DNA of 64,000 nucleotides from an uncultured Collinsella sp. (GCA_905209455.1 CAJLTA010000008.1:1-64000); one strand, 5' to 3'; counted from the stretch's first letter, positions 15,768 to 25,176 are shown. The notes: generated from the letters alone by a model not told the origin. Numbers and translations are program-made.

Positions 15768-17915
15768 ATGGATCTTATCGCCCAGCTCGCCCGCGAGCTC
15801 AACCTTAAGGCCGCCAACGTCGAGGCGGCCGTCAAGCTCATCGACGAGGGCAACACCATCCCCTTTATCTCGCGCTACCGCAAGGAAGCCACGGGCGGCA
15901 TGGACGACGTCGCCCTGCGCGCACTCGACGAGCGCCTGTCCTACCTGCGCAATCTTGAGCAGCGTAAAGAGGACGTCGTTCTGCTCATCGACGCCCAGGG
16001 CAAACTCACGCCCGAACTCGAGCAGCAGATTCGAGAGGCCACGCAGCTCCAGCGTGTCGAGGACCTCTACAAGCCCTACCGCAAAAAGCGCATGACCCGC
16101 GCACAGAAGGCCCGCGAGGCAGGCCTGGAGCCGCTTGCCAACATGATCATCATGCAGGCCTCGGCCAAGGGCAGCGCGCTCGACACCGCCGCGGCCTACG
16201 TCAACGAGGAAGCCGGCTTCGACACGCCCGAGAAGGCGCTCGCCGGCGCGGCGGACATCGTGGCTGAGACGGTGGCCGAAGACCCCGAGAACGTCGCCGA
16301 CCTGCGCGCCTTTACGCAAAACACCGCCGACATCGTCGTCGAGGCCACCGACCCCGCCGAAAAGACTCCCTACGAGCCCTACTACAACTATGATGAGCCG
16401 CTGCGCCGTATACCCAACCACCGCGTGCTGGCTATCGACCGCGGCGAGCGCGAGGGCAAGCTCCGCGTGCGCGTGAACGTCGACGGCGCTGCCGCCACAG
16501 CGCGCCTCAGCAGCCGTTGGCCCCGACGCCAGGGCGTCTTCGCGCCCATCTTCGATGCCGCCATCGCTGACGGTTACAAGCGCCTCATGGCCCCCTCGCT
16601 GGAGCGCGAGGCCCGCGCCAAACTCACCGTTCGCGCTCAGACCGAGGCCATCAACGTCTTTGCCAAGAATCTCGAGGGCCTGCTCTCGGCGCGCCCTGTG
16701 CGCGGCGCCCGCGTGCTCGCGCTCGATCCGGGCTACCGCACCGGCTGCAAGGTCGCCGTCATGGACGAGACCGGCAAGCTACTCGACCACGGCGTGGTCT
16801 ACCCCACCAAGCCGCGCCACGACGTCGCCGGCACCAAGCGCGAGCTCGCCCGCCTCGTCAAAAAGGACGGCGTCAACACCATCGTCATCGGCAACGGCAC
16901 CGCCAGCCGCGAGACCGAGGAAGTCGTCTCGGAGTTCATTGCCGAGCAGGCGCCTGGGCTGCGATACACCATTGTTAACGAGGCCGGCGCGTCGGTGTAC
17001 TCCGCCTCCGAGCTCGCGAGCCAGGAGTATCCCGACCTGGACGTCACCGTGCGCGGCGCCATGAGCCTGGGCCGCCGCCTGCAGGACCCACTGGCAGAGC
17101 TCGTCAAGATTCCGCCCCAGTCCATCGGCGTGGGCCAGTACCAGCACGACCTTGACCAGGCCGAGCTCTCGCGCACCCTGGGCCACGTGGTGGAGGACGT
17201 CGTCAACCGCGTGGGCGTCGACGTCAACACCGCGAGCGCGAGCCTGCTGGGATACGTTTCGGGCATCACGCCGAGCGTGGCCAAGAACATCGTGGCTTTC
17301 CGCGAGGAAAACGGCGCCTTCACCGATCGCCGCCAGCTCAAGAAGGTCCCCAAGCTGGGACCCAAGGCATATCTCAACGCTGCAGGCTTTTTGCGAATTA
17401 GCGGCGGTAAGAACCCGCTCGACGCAACGAGCGTCCACCCCGAAAGCTACGAGGTGGCCACGTCCGTCTTGGAACGCGCCGGCGTTAAAGCAAGCGAGCT
17501 CAGCCGCGGCGGCGTGCCCGACATCGAGCGCCGCCTGGGCAGCATCTCGGCGCTGGCAAGCGACCTGGACTGCGGCACCCTGACGCTCATCGACATTGTC
17601 AACGAGCTCAAGAAGCCCGGCCGCGACCCGCGCGACGACGCGCCCGAGGTGGCCTTTAGCCGCTCGGCACTTTCCATCGACGACCTGGAGCCCGGCATGG
17701 AACTCAAGGGCACGGTGCGCAACGTCGTCGACTTTGGCGCCTTCGTCGACGTGGGTGTGCACCAGGACGGCCTCGTGCACATCTCCAAGCTGGCCAACCG
17801 CTTCGTCAAGCACCCGAGCGACGTGGTGCGCGTCGGCGACACGGTAAAGGTGTGGGTGGAAAAGGTCGATCGCGACCGCAAGAAGATCTCGCTCACCATG
17901 GTGCAGGGGAAGTAA
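15768..17915 (+). CDS. tex: Tex-family S1 RNA-binding transcription accessory protein
   Basis: This 715-residue protein has the full Tex layout: an N-terminal helical region beginning MDLIAQLARELNL with FISRYRKEATGG, a YqgF-like RNase H fold (VLALDPGYRTGCKVAV, about 320), helix-hairpin-helix motifs (LGYVSGITPSVAKNIVAFR), and a C-terminal S1 domain (GMELKGTVRNVVDFGAFVD, about 645-715). Tex binds nucleic acid and affects transcription and stress tolerance. GCAAGGAG lies 6 nt before the chosen ATG. An in-frame upstream extension of 21 codons starts with GTG or TTG and lacks homology. Confidence 0.93.
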   Translation: MDLIAQLARELNLKAANVEAAVKLIDEGNTIPFISRYRKEATGGMDDVALRALDERLSYLRNLEQRKEDVVLLIDAQGKLTPELEQQIREATQLQRVEDLYKPYRKKRMTRAQKAREAGLEPLANMIIMQASAKGSALDTAAAYVNEEAGFDTPEKALAGAADIVAETVAEDPENVADLRAFTQNTADIVVEATDPAEKTPYEPYYNYDEPLRRIPNHRVLAIDRGEREGKLRVRVNVDGAAATARLSSRWPRRQGVFAPIFDAAIADGYKRLMAPSLEREARAKLTVRAQTEAINVFAKNLEGLLSARPVRGARVLALDPGYRTGCKVAVMDETGKLLDHGVVYPTKPRHDVAGTKRELARLVKKDGVNTIVIGNGTASRETEEVVSEFIAEQAPGLRYTIVNEAGASVYSASELASQEYPDLDVTVRGAMSLGRRLQDPLAELVKIPPQSIGVGQYQHDLDQAELSRTLGHVVEDVVNRVGVDVNTASASLLGYVSGITPSVAKNIVAFREENGAFTDRRQLKKVPKLGPKAYLNAAGFLRISGGKNPLDATSVHPESYEVATSVLERAGVKASELSRGGVPDIERRLGSISALASDLDCGTLTLIDIVNELKKPGRDPRDDAPEVAFSRSALSIDDLEPGMELKGTVRNVVDFGAFVDVGVHQDGLVHISKLANRFVKHPSDVVRVGDTVKVWVEKVDRDRKKISLTMVQGK

Positions 17916-17930
17916 ACCACCTAAAGCAAG

Positions 17931-18136
17931 GGTCCCCCCTCTCGCGACGTGCAAAATCGCGAGTATTCTGCAATTTCCGCCGCCCCGAACGCCCCTCAGA
18001 GGCAATAAAGTCAAAAACGGCCCCCGTTTTAGCATCATCAGAGCCAAAACGGGGGCTGTTCCGTGCTTCGGTTAACTGGTAAAAGCCTTTACCTTGCTGA
18101 ATACTCTCAATTTTGCACGGCGCAGGCGGGGGTACC
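17931..18136. repeat. MITE-like element with ~45-bp terminal inverted repeats, copy 1
   Basis: The left end (17931-17976: GGTCCCCCCTCT, CGTGCAAAAT, GAGTATTCTGCAA) is repeated inverted at the right end (18094-18136, with GAGTATTCAGCAA on the minus strand). The same ends occur at 40292-40526. It lies between convergent tex and fsa and contains their shared terminator. Confidence 0.65.
18020..18056. terminator. Bidirectional terminator between tex and fsa
   Basis: GCCCCCGTTTT (18020-18030) pairs with AAAACGGGGGC (18046-18056). The minus-strand copy is followed by CGTTTTTG, so it is strongest for fsa. Confidence 0.7.
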
Positions 18137-18144
18137 TTTGCCCA

Positions 18145-18170
18145 CGGCAGGATATGGAAGCCAAGCGCCA
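18145..18170 (-). pseudogene. Duplicated fragment of the fsa 3' end
   Basis: About 26 bp here repeat the last codons of fsa (18301-18326). Both encode ALGFHILP on the minus strand, and the two internal differences are synonymous third-position changes. No stop codon follows in this copy. The two copies flank the hairpin at 18198-18267. Confidence 0.55.
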
Positions 18171-18197
18171 ACTTGCTGGCAAGCTCGTGCCGGCAGC

Positions 18198-18267
18198 CCC
18201 GGCCTTTCCTTTGCCTAGCGCGACCCCCGCGAAGCGCGTGAGCGGTAGGGAAAGGAAAAGCCGGGGC
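18198..18267. repeat. Long hairpin after fsa, apex CGCGAAGCG
   Basis: CCCCGGC and TTTCCTTT pair with AAAGGAAA and GCCGGGG over about 21 bp with two mismatches. The loop contains CGCGAAGCG. It starts 31 nt after the fsa stop. Confidence 0.75.
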
Positions 18268-18297
18268 GAACAACCCGCGGCGTAGCCAGTGTTCGCG

Positions 18298-19002
18298 TTA
18301 CGGCAGGATATGGAAACCGAGCGCCGCGATATCCTTGGCAAAGCCGCGGACGGTGTCGAGCGAGACCTCGTACGGGTCACGGCCGATGTTCTTGCGCTTG
18401 GCCAGGATGCCGTTGGGCACCGTGATGATCTGGCAACCGCAGGCCTCGGCCTGGTAAATGTTGATGAGCTCGCGCGTGGACGCCCACAGGACCTCACAGT
18501 TGGGCTTGATGGCGGCCTTCTTGACCGACTCCGTCATAAACGGAATGGGGTCGACGCCGGTGTCGGCGATGCGGCCGGCAAAGAGCGAGATGATGGACGG
18601 CGTCTCGGTGTCAACGGCCTCGACCATCTCGTCAACCTGCTTAGGCGTAAAGATGGTGGTGACGTTGACCTTGATGCCGTCGGCCGACAGCTTGCGCACC
18701 AGCTCGGCGGTGGACTCGCCCTTGGTGGTCACGCACGGAATCTTGACGTAGACGTTCTCGGCCCAGGTAGCGATCTCGCGCGCCTCGACCTCCATGGTCT
18801 CGACGTCATCGGCAAAGACCTCAAACGAGACGGACACATCGGTGATGTGGGTCAGGACCTCCTTGGCAAACGCGCGGTAATCCGTCACGCCGCCCTTCTT
18901 CATAAGGGACGGGTTGGTCGTGAAACCCTGAACGTTGCCGTTCTCGTACATGTCGAGCATGCCCTCGAGGTTTGCACCGTCAGCGAACACCTTGATTGCC
19001 AT
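18298..19002 (-). CDS. fsa: Transaldolase/fructose-6-phosphate aldolase family protein
   Basis: This 234-residue TIM-barrel aldolase starts MAIKVFADGANLEG. TTNPSLMKKGG (about 37) is the usual TNPS motif, and Lys in VYVKIPC (about 85) is the Schiff-base lysine. Its length is close to the 215-220 residues of short transaldolases or FSA. It interconverts C3 and C6/C7 sugar phosphates, or cleaves fructose 6-phosphate. The ATG at 19002 has AAAGGA 9 nt upstream; an earlier methionine at 19026 has none. Confidence 0.87.
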   Translation of the reverse strand: MAIKVFADGANLEGMLDMYENGNVQGFTTNPSLMKKGGVTDYRAFAKEVLTHITDVSVSFEVFADDVETMEVEAREIATWAENVYVKIPCVTTKGESTAELVRKLSADGIKVNVTTIFTPKQVDEMVEAVDTETPSIISLFAGRIADTGVDPIPFMTESVKKAAIKPNCEVLWASTRELINIYQAEACGCQIITVPNGILAKRKNIGRDPYEVSLDTVRGFAKDIAALGFHILP

Positions 19003-19195
19003 CTGCCTGATTCCTTTCGCTTGCACATGGGCGTTAAACTGCTAAACACTTTACCTACGTTTATCAAGGCGTGAGCTGCGGTTTTTTATCTTCTCGGCGA
19101 ACGGTATAAACACCTCAGTGTTTGGATTGATAAATCGATTGAGCATGCAAAAGCGAAGAGTCGCAGTTTGAGCAAACGTCAGAACGCGGGATTCA

Positions 19196-20023
19196 TTAGA
19201 TGAGGCCGAAATGCTGCATCGCTGTGACGGTGCCGTCGTGTGCGACATCGTCGGTCACGTAGTCGGCGACCGCCTTGACCTCAGGCATGGCGTTGCCCAT
19301 GGCGACAGCCGTCTCGACCGCAGCGAGCATGCCCAGGTCGTTGCCGGAATCACCAAAGCCAAAGGTGCGCGCGTTGCCGGTGCGACCCAGGTATTCCAGC
19401 GCTCGCGCCACGCCCACGCCCTTGTCGATGCCCTTGGGGCTCAGCTCGCGATTCTGGCCACCGGTGTTGCACAGCTCAAACTCGCGATCGATAAAGCCGT
19501 CATCGTTGGCTACGCGAGCCAAACTGGGCACATTGAGGCATACCTTGCCCACGCGCAGACTGCCGTCGACGCGCATTTCCTCGGCGCTGTGCACCACAGA
19601 AGTGCCGATCAGAGACGACTGCTCAACGCCCGCGGGTTCCAAGGCAAAAGTAGCCACGTTGGTCTCGAAAAAGGCCTCAATCCCTGCCGCGGCCATACGG
19701 CGTGCAAGCTCCTCGACAATGTCCTCGTCAAAGCAGTCCTCGTGTACCACGCGGCCCTCGACCTCGAGTGTCGCTCCCGCCATGGCAACGACACCCGCAG
19801 GCTCCAAAGCACGCAGACCATCGGCAATCAGCCACAAGGGACGACCCGTGCAGATAAATGCCTGGTGACCCGCATTGCGCAGGCGATGAAACGCCTCGAT
19901 CACCGCCTGCGAGGGGCGAACCGCCGAAAAGTCCTTGTCGGTCATGTTGTCGGGATCGAACGACGTCAGCGTGCCGTCCACGTCAAAAAAGAGCACGGCA
20001 GAATCGGGGCACGCATCAATCAT
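19196..20023 (-). CDS. HAD-superfamily (Cof-type) phosphatase
   Basis: This 275-residue hydrolase has motif I VLFFDVDGTLTS (about 8-19, two catalytic Asp), motif II ICTGRP (about 60), a C2-type cap, and motifs III/IV in KGIDKGVGVARAL and FGFGDSGNDLGML. Cof-type enzymes dephosphorylate sugar phosphates, nucleotides or flavin precursors, with broad specificity. The ATG at 20023 has AAAGGA 6-7 nt upstream, and a 12-residue upstream extension is not supported. It is divergent from rlmKL. Confidence 0.86.
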   Translation of the reverse strand: MIDACPDSAVLFFDVDGTLTSFDPDNMTDKDFSAVRPSQAVIEAFHRLRNAGHQAFICTGRPLWLIADGLRALEPAGVVAMAGATLEVEGRVVHEDCFDEDIVEELARRMAAAGIEAFFETNVATFALEPAGVEQSSLIGTSVVHSAEEMRVDGSLRVGKVCLNVPSLARVANDDGFIDREFELCNTGGQNRELSPKGIDKGVGVARALEYLGRTGNARTFGFGDSGNDLGMLAAVETAVAMGNAMPEVKAVADYVTDDVAHDGTVTAMQHFGLI

Positions 20024-20098
20024 ATGGGTTCCTTTCGGGGGCGAGAGTAAACGAAGCATCCATCATATAATGGAGCGACGCAACCAGAGAGGTCACCC

Positions 20099-22657
20099 AT
20101 GGAATTTTACGCAAGCTGCCCCGAGGGCTTTGAGTCCGCACTCGCCGATGAGCTTAAACGCCTCGGGCTTTCGCATGTTCGCCGGCTGAAGGGCCGCGCC
20201 ACGTTTGAGGGCGAGCTCGAAGAAGGCTACCGCGCCTGTCTGTGGTCGCGTCTGGCGAGCCGCGTGTTTGCGGTGCTCGGGCGCTTTGAGGCGCAGGACG
20301 CCGACGAGCTGTACGATAGCGTTTACGACATCGCCTGGGAGAACATCGTCCGCCCCGGCGCCACCATTGCCATCACCGCCCGCGGCGTGACCGAGCAGCT
20401 GCGCAACACGCGTTTCTCGGCCCTGCGCGCCAAAGACGCGCTGTGCGACCGCCTGGCCGAGACCACGGGCCGTCGCGCCGATGTCGATGCCGCCGACCCC
20501 GATGTTCACCTACTGCTTTCGCTGCGCCAGCGCCGCGCGAGCATAAGCCTAGACCTTTCGGGCGACCCGCTGTTCAAACGCCTGCCGCCCGCAGCGACCC
20601 GCGCCGGCGAGGGCGCGCACGTGCTGCGCCCCGACTACGCCGCCCTGGTGCTGGCGCAGGTCGGCTGGACCGCGCTATGCGAGCGCGAGCTGACGGCCGA
20701 CGATTACGAAAATGAAGCCCTTCCCACGCTGATCGATGCCTCGTGCGCCGGCGGCGGCCTGCTGCTGGAAGCCGTGAACATTCTGACCGACCGCGCCCCG
20801 GGCGCCGCACGCGAGCGCTGGGGCTTTGAGGGCTGGCAGCTGCACAACGCCGCTCTGTGGGAGCAGCTGCTTGCCGAGGCGCGCGAGCGCGAGGCGGCAG
20901 CGCGCGAACGCCAGGCGCGCATCGTGGCCGCAGACATCGACCCCGCCGCTCGCAAGACCGCCGAGCGCATGGTCAAGAGCGCTGGCTACAAGCGTTTTGT
21001 CGACTTTTGCGCCGCCAAGCCCGCCACCGTGCTGGACCATGCGGGCGCCGTCGCCGGTGCCGCCGTGGTCGCAGACACCACCGAGACCCCGCTTTCGCTC
21101 ATGCACGACGCCATGACGCTGGTCGGCGAGCTGCGCCGCGCGCCCGAGCTTTCCGCGGCGCCGGTCGCTGCGCTCACCCGCGATGGCCTTATGGCCCGCG
21201 CGCTCCATGCCGAGCCCGCGCGCTCCATCGCCGTCATGCCCAATAACGAGGAGGCGGCTCTTGAGGTTTGGCACTCGCTCGACCACGCCGCCGCGGCATT
21301 CGAGGCTGCGACCAGCATAAACGCCGAGGAACAGTCCACGGACGTCGAAGACGAAGCCGCCGCTTCCTCCATGCCCGAACCTGCCGCCACGCTCGACTTG
21401 GGCGACGGCAAGCCGCTGCCCGTGCTCATCCCCGGGTCCGAGCAGTTCGCCAACCGCCTGCGCAAGAACGCGCGCCTGCGCCGCAAGTGGGCCAAGCGCG
21501 AGGGCGTAAGCTGCTACCGCGTCTACGATGCCGACCTGCCCGACTACTCCGCCGCCATCGACCTGTACGAGGGTTGCCCGCAGACGCCGGGCCGCTGGCT
21601 CGTCATCGCCGAATACGCCGCGCCCAAGACCATCGACCCCGCGCTAGCCCAGGCCCGCATGCTCGACATTCTGGCCATCGCGCCGCGCATCCTTGATGTT
21701 CCGGCCGAGCATGTGCACGCCAAGGCCCGCATGCGTTCGCGCGGCGGCTCGCAGTACGGCAAGCAGGGCGCCGGCAAGGGCGGCTCGGGCGAGCGCGCCA
21801 ATATCGCACGCCGTCGTCTGCCACTCATCGAAGAGGGCGGCCTTACCTTTGCCGTCAACTTTGACGACTATCTGGATGTGGGCATCTTCCTGGATCACCG
21901 CGTCACCCGCAACCTAGTGCGCGAGCACGCCAAGCAGGCGCGCCGCTTCCTCAACCTGTTTGCCTACACTGGCACTGCCACCTGCTACGCGGCCGATGGC
22001 GGCGTCGAGGAGACCGTGACGGTCGACCTTTCCAACACCTACCTGGACTGGGCCGAGCGCAATATGCGCCAGAACGGCTTTGTTGGTCCGCAGCATCATT
22101 TTGTGCGCGACGACGTGCTCGCCTGGATTCGCGACCAGCGCCAGACGCGCAACCGCTGGGACCTGATCTTTGTCGACCCGCCCACGTTTTCGAACTCGTC
22201 CAAGATGGGCCGCCGCACTTGGGATGTCCAGCGCGACCATGTTGAGCTTTTGGCCGGCGTATCGCGCCTGCTCGCACAGGGCGGCCACGCCATCTTTAGC
22301 TGCAACCTGCGCGGCTTCCGCCCCGAGGCGCGCAAGCTCGCGCGCGCGGGCGTGGTGCTGGAGGACATTACGGCACAGACCATCCCCGAGGACTTCGCGC
22401 GCAACCAGAAGGTGCACCACTGCTATATCGTGCGCCGCCTGCCCATCGAGGACGCCATGGCCGAGGTCGGCTTTAGCGCCGAGGAAATTGCCGAGCGCGT
22501 CGAGGAGCTGCGTAACCCCGAGGCCCGTAAGCCTCGCGCGGCAGTGCCCGCGCACGTGCAGACCGGCAACGGCAAGTCCAACTTTGCTGGCAAGCCCTCC
22601 CCCGCCGGCAAGTCCAAAAAGAAGAAGTTCTACGCCAGCAAGCCCAAGGGCAAATAA
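20099..22657 (+). CDS. rlmL: RlmKL-like 23S rRNA methyltransferase with decayed RlmL half
   Basis: This 852-residue protein has an N-terminal THUMP region (about 40-150), then a methyltransferase-like domain, then a RlmK-type Rossmann methyltransferase: LNLFAYTGTATCYAADGG (about 617), DLSNTYLDWAERNM and VDPPTFSNSSKM (about 695). In E. coli the two halves make m2G2445 and m7G2069. Here the first half has DASCAGGGLLLEA for the AdoMet loop, and I cannot find NPPYG anywhere in it. An Ala/Glu-rich linker (about 395-440) follows. The RlmK half looks active. The C-terminus is Lys-rich (KSKKKKFYASKPKGK). Confidence 0.88.
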   Translation: MEFYASCPEGFESALADELKRLGLSHVRRLKGRATFEGELEEGYRACLWSRLASRVFAVLGRFEAQDADELYDSVYDIAWENIVRPGATIAITARGVTEQLRNTRFSALRAKDALCDRLAETTGRRADVDAADPDVHLLLSLRQRRASISLDLSGDPLFKRLPPAATRAGEGAHVLRPDYAALVLAQVGWTALCERELTADDYENEALPTLIDASCAGGGLLLEAVNILTDRAPGAARERWGFEGWQLHNAALWEQLLAEAREREAAARERQARIVAADIDPAARKTAERMVKSAGYKRFVDFCAAKPATVLDHAGAVAGAAVVADTTETPLSLMHDAMTLVGELRRAPELSAAPVAALTRDGLMARALHAEPARSIAVMPNNEEAALEVWHSLDHAAAAFEAATSINAEEQSTDVEDEAAASSMPEPAATLDLGDGKPLPVLIPGSEQFANRLRKNARLRRKWAKREGVSCYRVYDADLPDYSAAIDLYEGCPQTPGRWLVIAEYAAPKTIDPALAQARMLDILAIAPRILDVPAEHVHAKARMRSRGGSQYGKQGAGKGGSGERANIARRRLPLIEEGGLTFAVNFDDYLDVGIFLDHRVTRNLVREHAKQARRFLNLFAYTGTATCYAADGGVEETVTVDLSNTYLDWAERNMRQNGFVGPQHHFVRDDVLAWIRDQRQTRNRWDLIFVDPPTFSNSSKMGRRTWDVQRDHVELLAGVSRLLAQGGHAIFSCNLRGFRPEARKLARAGVVLEDITAQTIPEDFARNQKVHHCYIVRRLPIEDAMAEVGFSAEEIAERVEELRNPEARKPRAAVPAHVQTGNGKSNFAGKPSPAGKSKKKKFYASKPKGK

Positions 22658-22661
22658 CAAA

Positions 22662-22726
22662 GTTGCGGTGGAATACGGACTGTTTTGCCTGGAATTAGGC
22701 AAATTTAGACCGTATTTCACCGCAAC
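22662..22726. repeat. Palindrome, GTTGCGGTGGAATA family, copy 1
   Basis: 17-bp arms GTTGCGGTGGAATACGG (22662-22678) and 22710-22726 have one mismatch, with an inner GCCTGGAATTAGGC hairpin. It lies between convergent rlmKL and kdpE, 5 nt after the rlmKL stop, and may terminate both. Other copies are at 36847 and 60966. Confidence 0.75.
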
Positions 22727-22751
22727 TCATATTGGGATGGCGGATGCCGAC

Positions 22752-23465
22752 CTATCCCTGGATGACCAATCGGTAACCAATACCCACGTGCGTCTGGATA
22801 TAGCGCGGATGCGCGGGGTCGGACTCGATCTTCTTGCGCAGCGTGCCCATAAAGACGCGCAGGCTCGCCAGGTCGCTCTTAGTTGCCGTGCCCCAAATCT
22901 CGTGCAGGATAAACTGGTGCGTCAGTACCTTGTCGGCGTTATGCGCCAGCAGGCACAGAAGCTTATACTCGATCGGCGTCAGATGCAGTTCCTCGCCATC
23001 CATCGTGGCGATGCCGGCATCAAAATCGATATGCAGCTCACCGGTATCGAACGAGCCCTCGGAGACAACGCCGCCCGTCTGCGCATACGAAAGGCGCCTG
23101 AGCGTCGTGCGAATGCGCGCGAGCAGTTCCTCGACCGAAAACGGCTTGGTCAGGTAGTCGTCGGCACCGGCATCGAGCGCGCGGATTTTGTCCGCGTCCT
23201 CGCTGCGCGCCGAGACCACGATAATCGGCATGCCCGACCATGCGCGCACCGACTCCACCACCTTGACGCCGTCCATATCGGGCAGGCCCAGATCGAGCAG
23301 CACAATGCTCGGCGTCTGCGACGAGGCGGCGGCGATAGCGGCATGGGCGGTCTCCACAGCCATATGGCGCAAGCCGTGCGCCTCGAGCGCGGCAACAATA
23401 AGATTGCGGACGGCGGGGTCGTCCTCAACGACCAAGATGAGCGGTTTTACGGCAGAGTTCGGCAC
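22752..23465 (-). CDS. kdpE: KdpE-like OmpR-family response regulator
   Basis: This 237-residue regulator has a receiver domain with Asp58 (VLLDLGLPDMDG), acidic pair ED14-15 and Lys in YLTKPFS, followed by an OmpR winged helix (LTPIEYKLLCLLAHNADKVLTH, then RYIQTHVGIGYRL). The chosen start is GTG at 23465, with AAGGAG 7 nt upstream; upstream residues read like sensor-gene sequence in another frame. It lies 4 nt after the sensor kinase gene and so is co-transcribed with it. The KdpE assignment rests on the KdpD-like partner and the nearby Kup gene. Confidence 0.85.
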   Translation of the reverse strand: MPNSAVKPLILVVEDDPAVRNLIVAALEAHGLRHMAVETAHAAIAAASSQTPSIVLLDLGLPDMDGVKVVESVRAWSGMPIIVVSARSEDADKIRALDAGADDYLTKPFSVEELLARIRTTLRRLSYAQTGGVVSEGSFDTGELHIDFDAGIATMDGEELHLTPIEYKLLCLLAHNADKVLTHQFILHEIWGTATKSDLASLRVFMGTLRKKIESDPAHPRYIQTHVGIGYRLVIQG

Positions 23466-23469
23466 AGCG

Positions 23470-25095
23470 CTACTCCTTATCAAACGAAACGTCGGCGGCA
23501 GGAAGCTCAATCGTAAAGACCGAGCCGTGCGGGTCCGCCGCGGCAACCTCTATGCTACCGCCATGTGCCAACGCAATGGAACGGCAGAGCGAAAGACCCA
23601 GGCCAACGCTGCGGTGGCTGTCGGCCAGACCATGGTTGGCGGTATAGAACGACTCAAAGATCCGCTCGCGATCCTCGGGTGCGATGCCCGGACCATCATC
23701 GGCCACCGAGCACGCCACGCGTCCATCGTCGACGCTAATCGAAATCACGATATGCGAACCCGCGGGCGTATAGGTGATGGCGTTGTTCACCAGATTGACC
23801 ACCAGCTGCACCATCAGGCGCGCATCGACGTTGACGAGCGCCGGCTCATCGCACGCCACCACCTTAAGGTCGTGCTCGCGCACGGCCGGATTTACGTGGC
23901 GCAGCGCCTCCTCGACGATATCGTCCATGAGCTCGAGCGTGGTCGACAGGCGCATACCGCCACCCTCGAGCTTGGTGATGGCGAGCAGATTCTCGACGGT
24001 GGCGTTGAGCCACAGCGCATCCGAGCGAATGGATAGAAGCAGGCCGCGGCGCGTCTGGGCATCGAGCACCGCGGTGCCGGTCGAGCCCTGGTCGAGCAGC
24101 ACATCGGCATTACCCGAAATACTGGTGAGCGGCGTGCGCAGGTCGTGCGAGATGGAGCGCAGCAGGTTGGCGCGCAGCTGTTCGTTTTTGGCAAGCACCG
24201 CCGCCTCCTCGCGGGCCTCCATGGCGCGGGCGCGATCGAGCGCCAGCTCGCCTTCGCTCACGATGGCATCGGCAAGTGTCCGCTCCTCATGCGTCAGCAC
24301 GTCGGGCTCGGCAACGATAGCCAGCACGCCCACCACCGAGGCGGGGTCGCCCGAGCGCGCGAAGCCGTCGCCTGTGCGAACCGTCAGGTAGATGCCATAA
24401 AACGCCGAGCCGCCATAGGTGGCATCGAGCGGCGTTCCCACATAGGCGGACGCCGAGAGCCGCGGCGGCATCTGCGGCGCCAGTTCGTGCACCGGTGCGG
24501 CATCGCCCACGGCCGTGTATGTCGCACGCGGCAGCAGGTCATCGCCCTCGGCGTCGGCGCTGTACCACACGACCGGGCAGCCCGAAAGACGTGCCAGCTG
24601 CGTGGCCATGGCGTGAACGATCTGATGCTGATCGGCGCACCGCTGCAGCATGCGGTTGGTCTCGAGCACCATATGCGTGCGGCGGTCGCTGGCGGCAGCC
24701 TGTGCCAAGGCGCGGCGCAGGGCCAACGCAATCGAGCTCGACACAAGCGAGACCACGAACATGATGAAGAACATGCCGGGATAGCCGCGGTCGATAAGCG
24801 ACAGCGAGTAGCGCGGGTCGACAAACAAGAAGTTGTAGAGCGCCACGGCGGCAGCCGAGCTCAGCAAGCAATACAGGCGACTCCAGGTAAAGAATGCGCA
24901 CAGCTGAACGGCGAACACATAGACGATCATGATGCTCGGCGCGAGACCCGGATGGTCGAGCAGCGCGCCCACAATCGTCGCCGCGACCAGCAGCCCCACC
25001 GATACGCAGGCGTCATACAGAGGAGTGCGGCGCGTCAGCGTTGTGCGCCGCCACCAAAAGCTATCGGCAATATCGCCGTCCGTACGGACGTCCAT
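23470..25095 (-). CDS. KdpD-like sensor histidine kinase lacking the KdpD/USP N-terminus
   Basis: This 541-residue kinase has four clustered membrane helices (about 28-125) of the DUF4118 type found in KdpD, a GAF-like region (about 150-280), a dimerisation helix with phospho-acceptor His in SISHDLRTPL (about 316), and an ATPase domain (NLVNNAITYTP, DDGPGIAPEDRERIFE, GLGLSLCRSI). E. coli KdpD also carries an N-terminal KdpD domain and a universal-stress-protein domain, about 400 residues, absent here. It sits downstream of kup and a small membrane protein gene, which suggests potassium or turgor sensing. Confidence 0.86.
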   Translation of the reverse strand: MDVRTDGDIADSFWWRRTTLTRRTPLYDACVSVGLLVAATIVGALLDHPGLAPSIMIVYVFAVQLCAFFTWSRLYCLLSSAAAVALYNFLFVDPRYSLSLIDRGYPGMFFIMFVVSLVSSSIALALRRALAQAAASDRRTHMVLETNRMLQRCADQHQIVHAMATQLARLSGCPVVWYSADAEGDDLLPRATYTAVGDAAPVHELAPQMPPRLSASAYVGTPLDATYGGSAFYGIYLTVRTGDGFARSGDPASVVGVLAIVAEPDVLTHEERTLADAIVSEGELALDRARAMEAREEAAVLAKNEQLRANLLRSISHDLRTPLTSISGNADVLLDQGSTGTAVLDAQTRRGLLLSIRSDALWLNATVENLLAITKLEGGGMRLSTTLELMDDIVEEALRHVNPAVREHDLKVVACDEPALVNVDARLMVQLVVNLVNNAITYTPAGSHIVISISVDDGRVACSVADDGPGIAPEDRERIFESFYTANHGLADSHRSVGLGLSLCRSIALAHGGSIEVAAADPHGSVFTIELPAADVSFDKE

Positions 25096-25122
25096 CAGCG
25101 TCCCGCCCCTCTCTCAAAACAA

Positions 25123-25176
25123 AAACCACCACAAAGGGGACAGGCACCTTTGTGGTGGTTTCCCTTGTGGTGGTTC
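25123..25176. repeat. REP-like palindrome, CCACCACAAAGGGGACAGG family, copy 1
   Basis: AAACCACCACAAAGG pairs with CCTTTGTGGTGGTTT around GGACAGGCA (25123-25161), with an extra CCCTTGTGGTGGTT half at 25162-25176. A second copy is at 55648. It lies between the small membrane protein and the sensor kinase. Confidence 0.8.

Noticed and set aside
11877..16421. A 1,514-codon open frame on the minus strand
   Set aside because: It runs antisense to the SDR-MFS-Gfo/Idh operon and tex. The composition is Gly/His/Asp/Val-rich with no domain, as expected opposite high-GC genes. The sense genes have clear motifs and ribosome sites.
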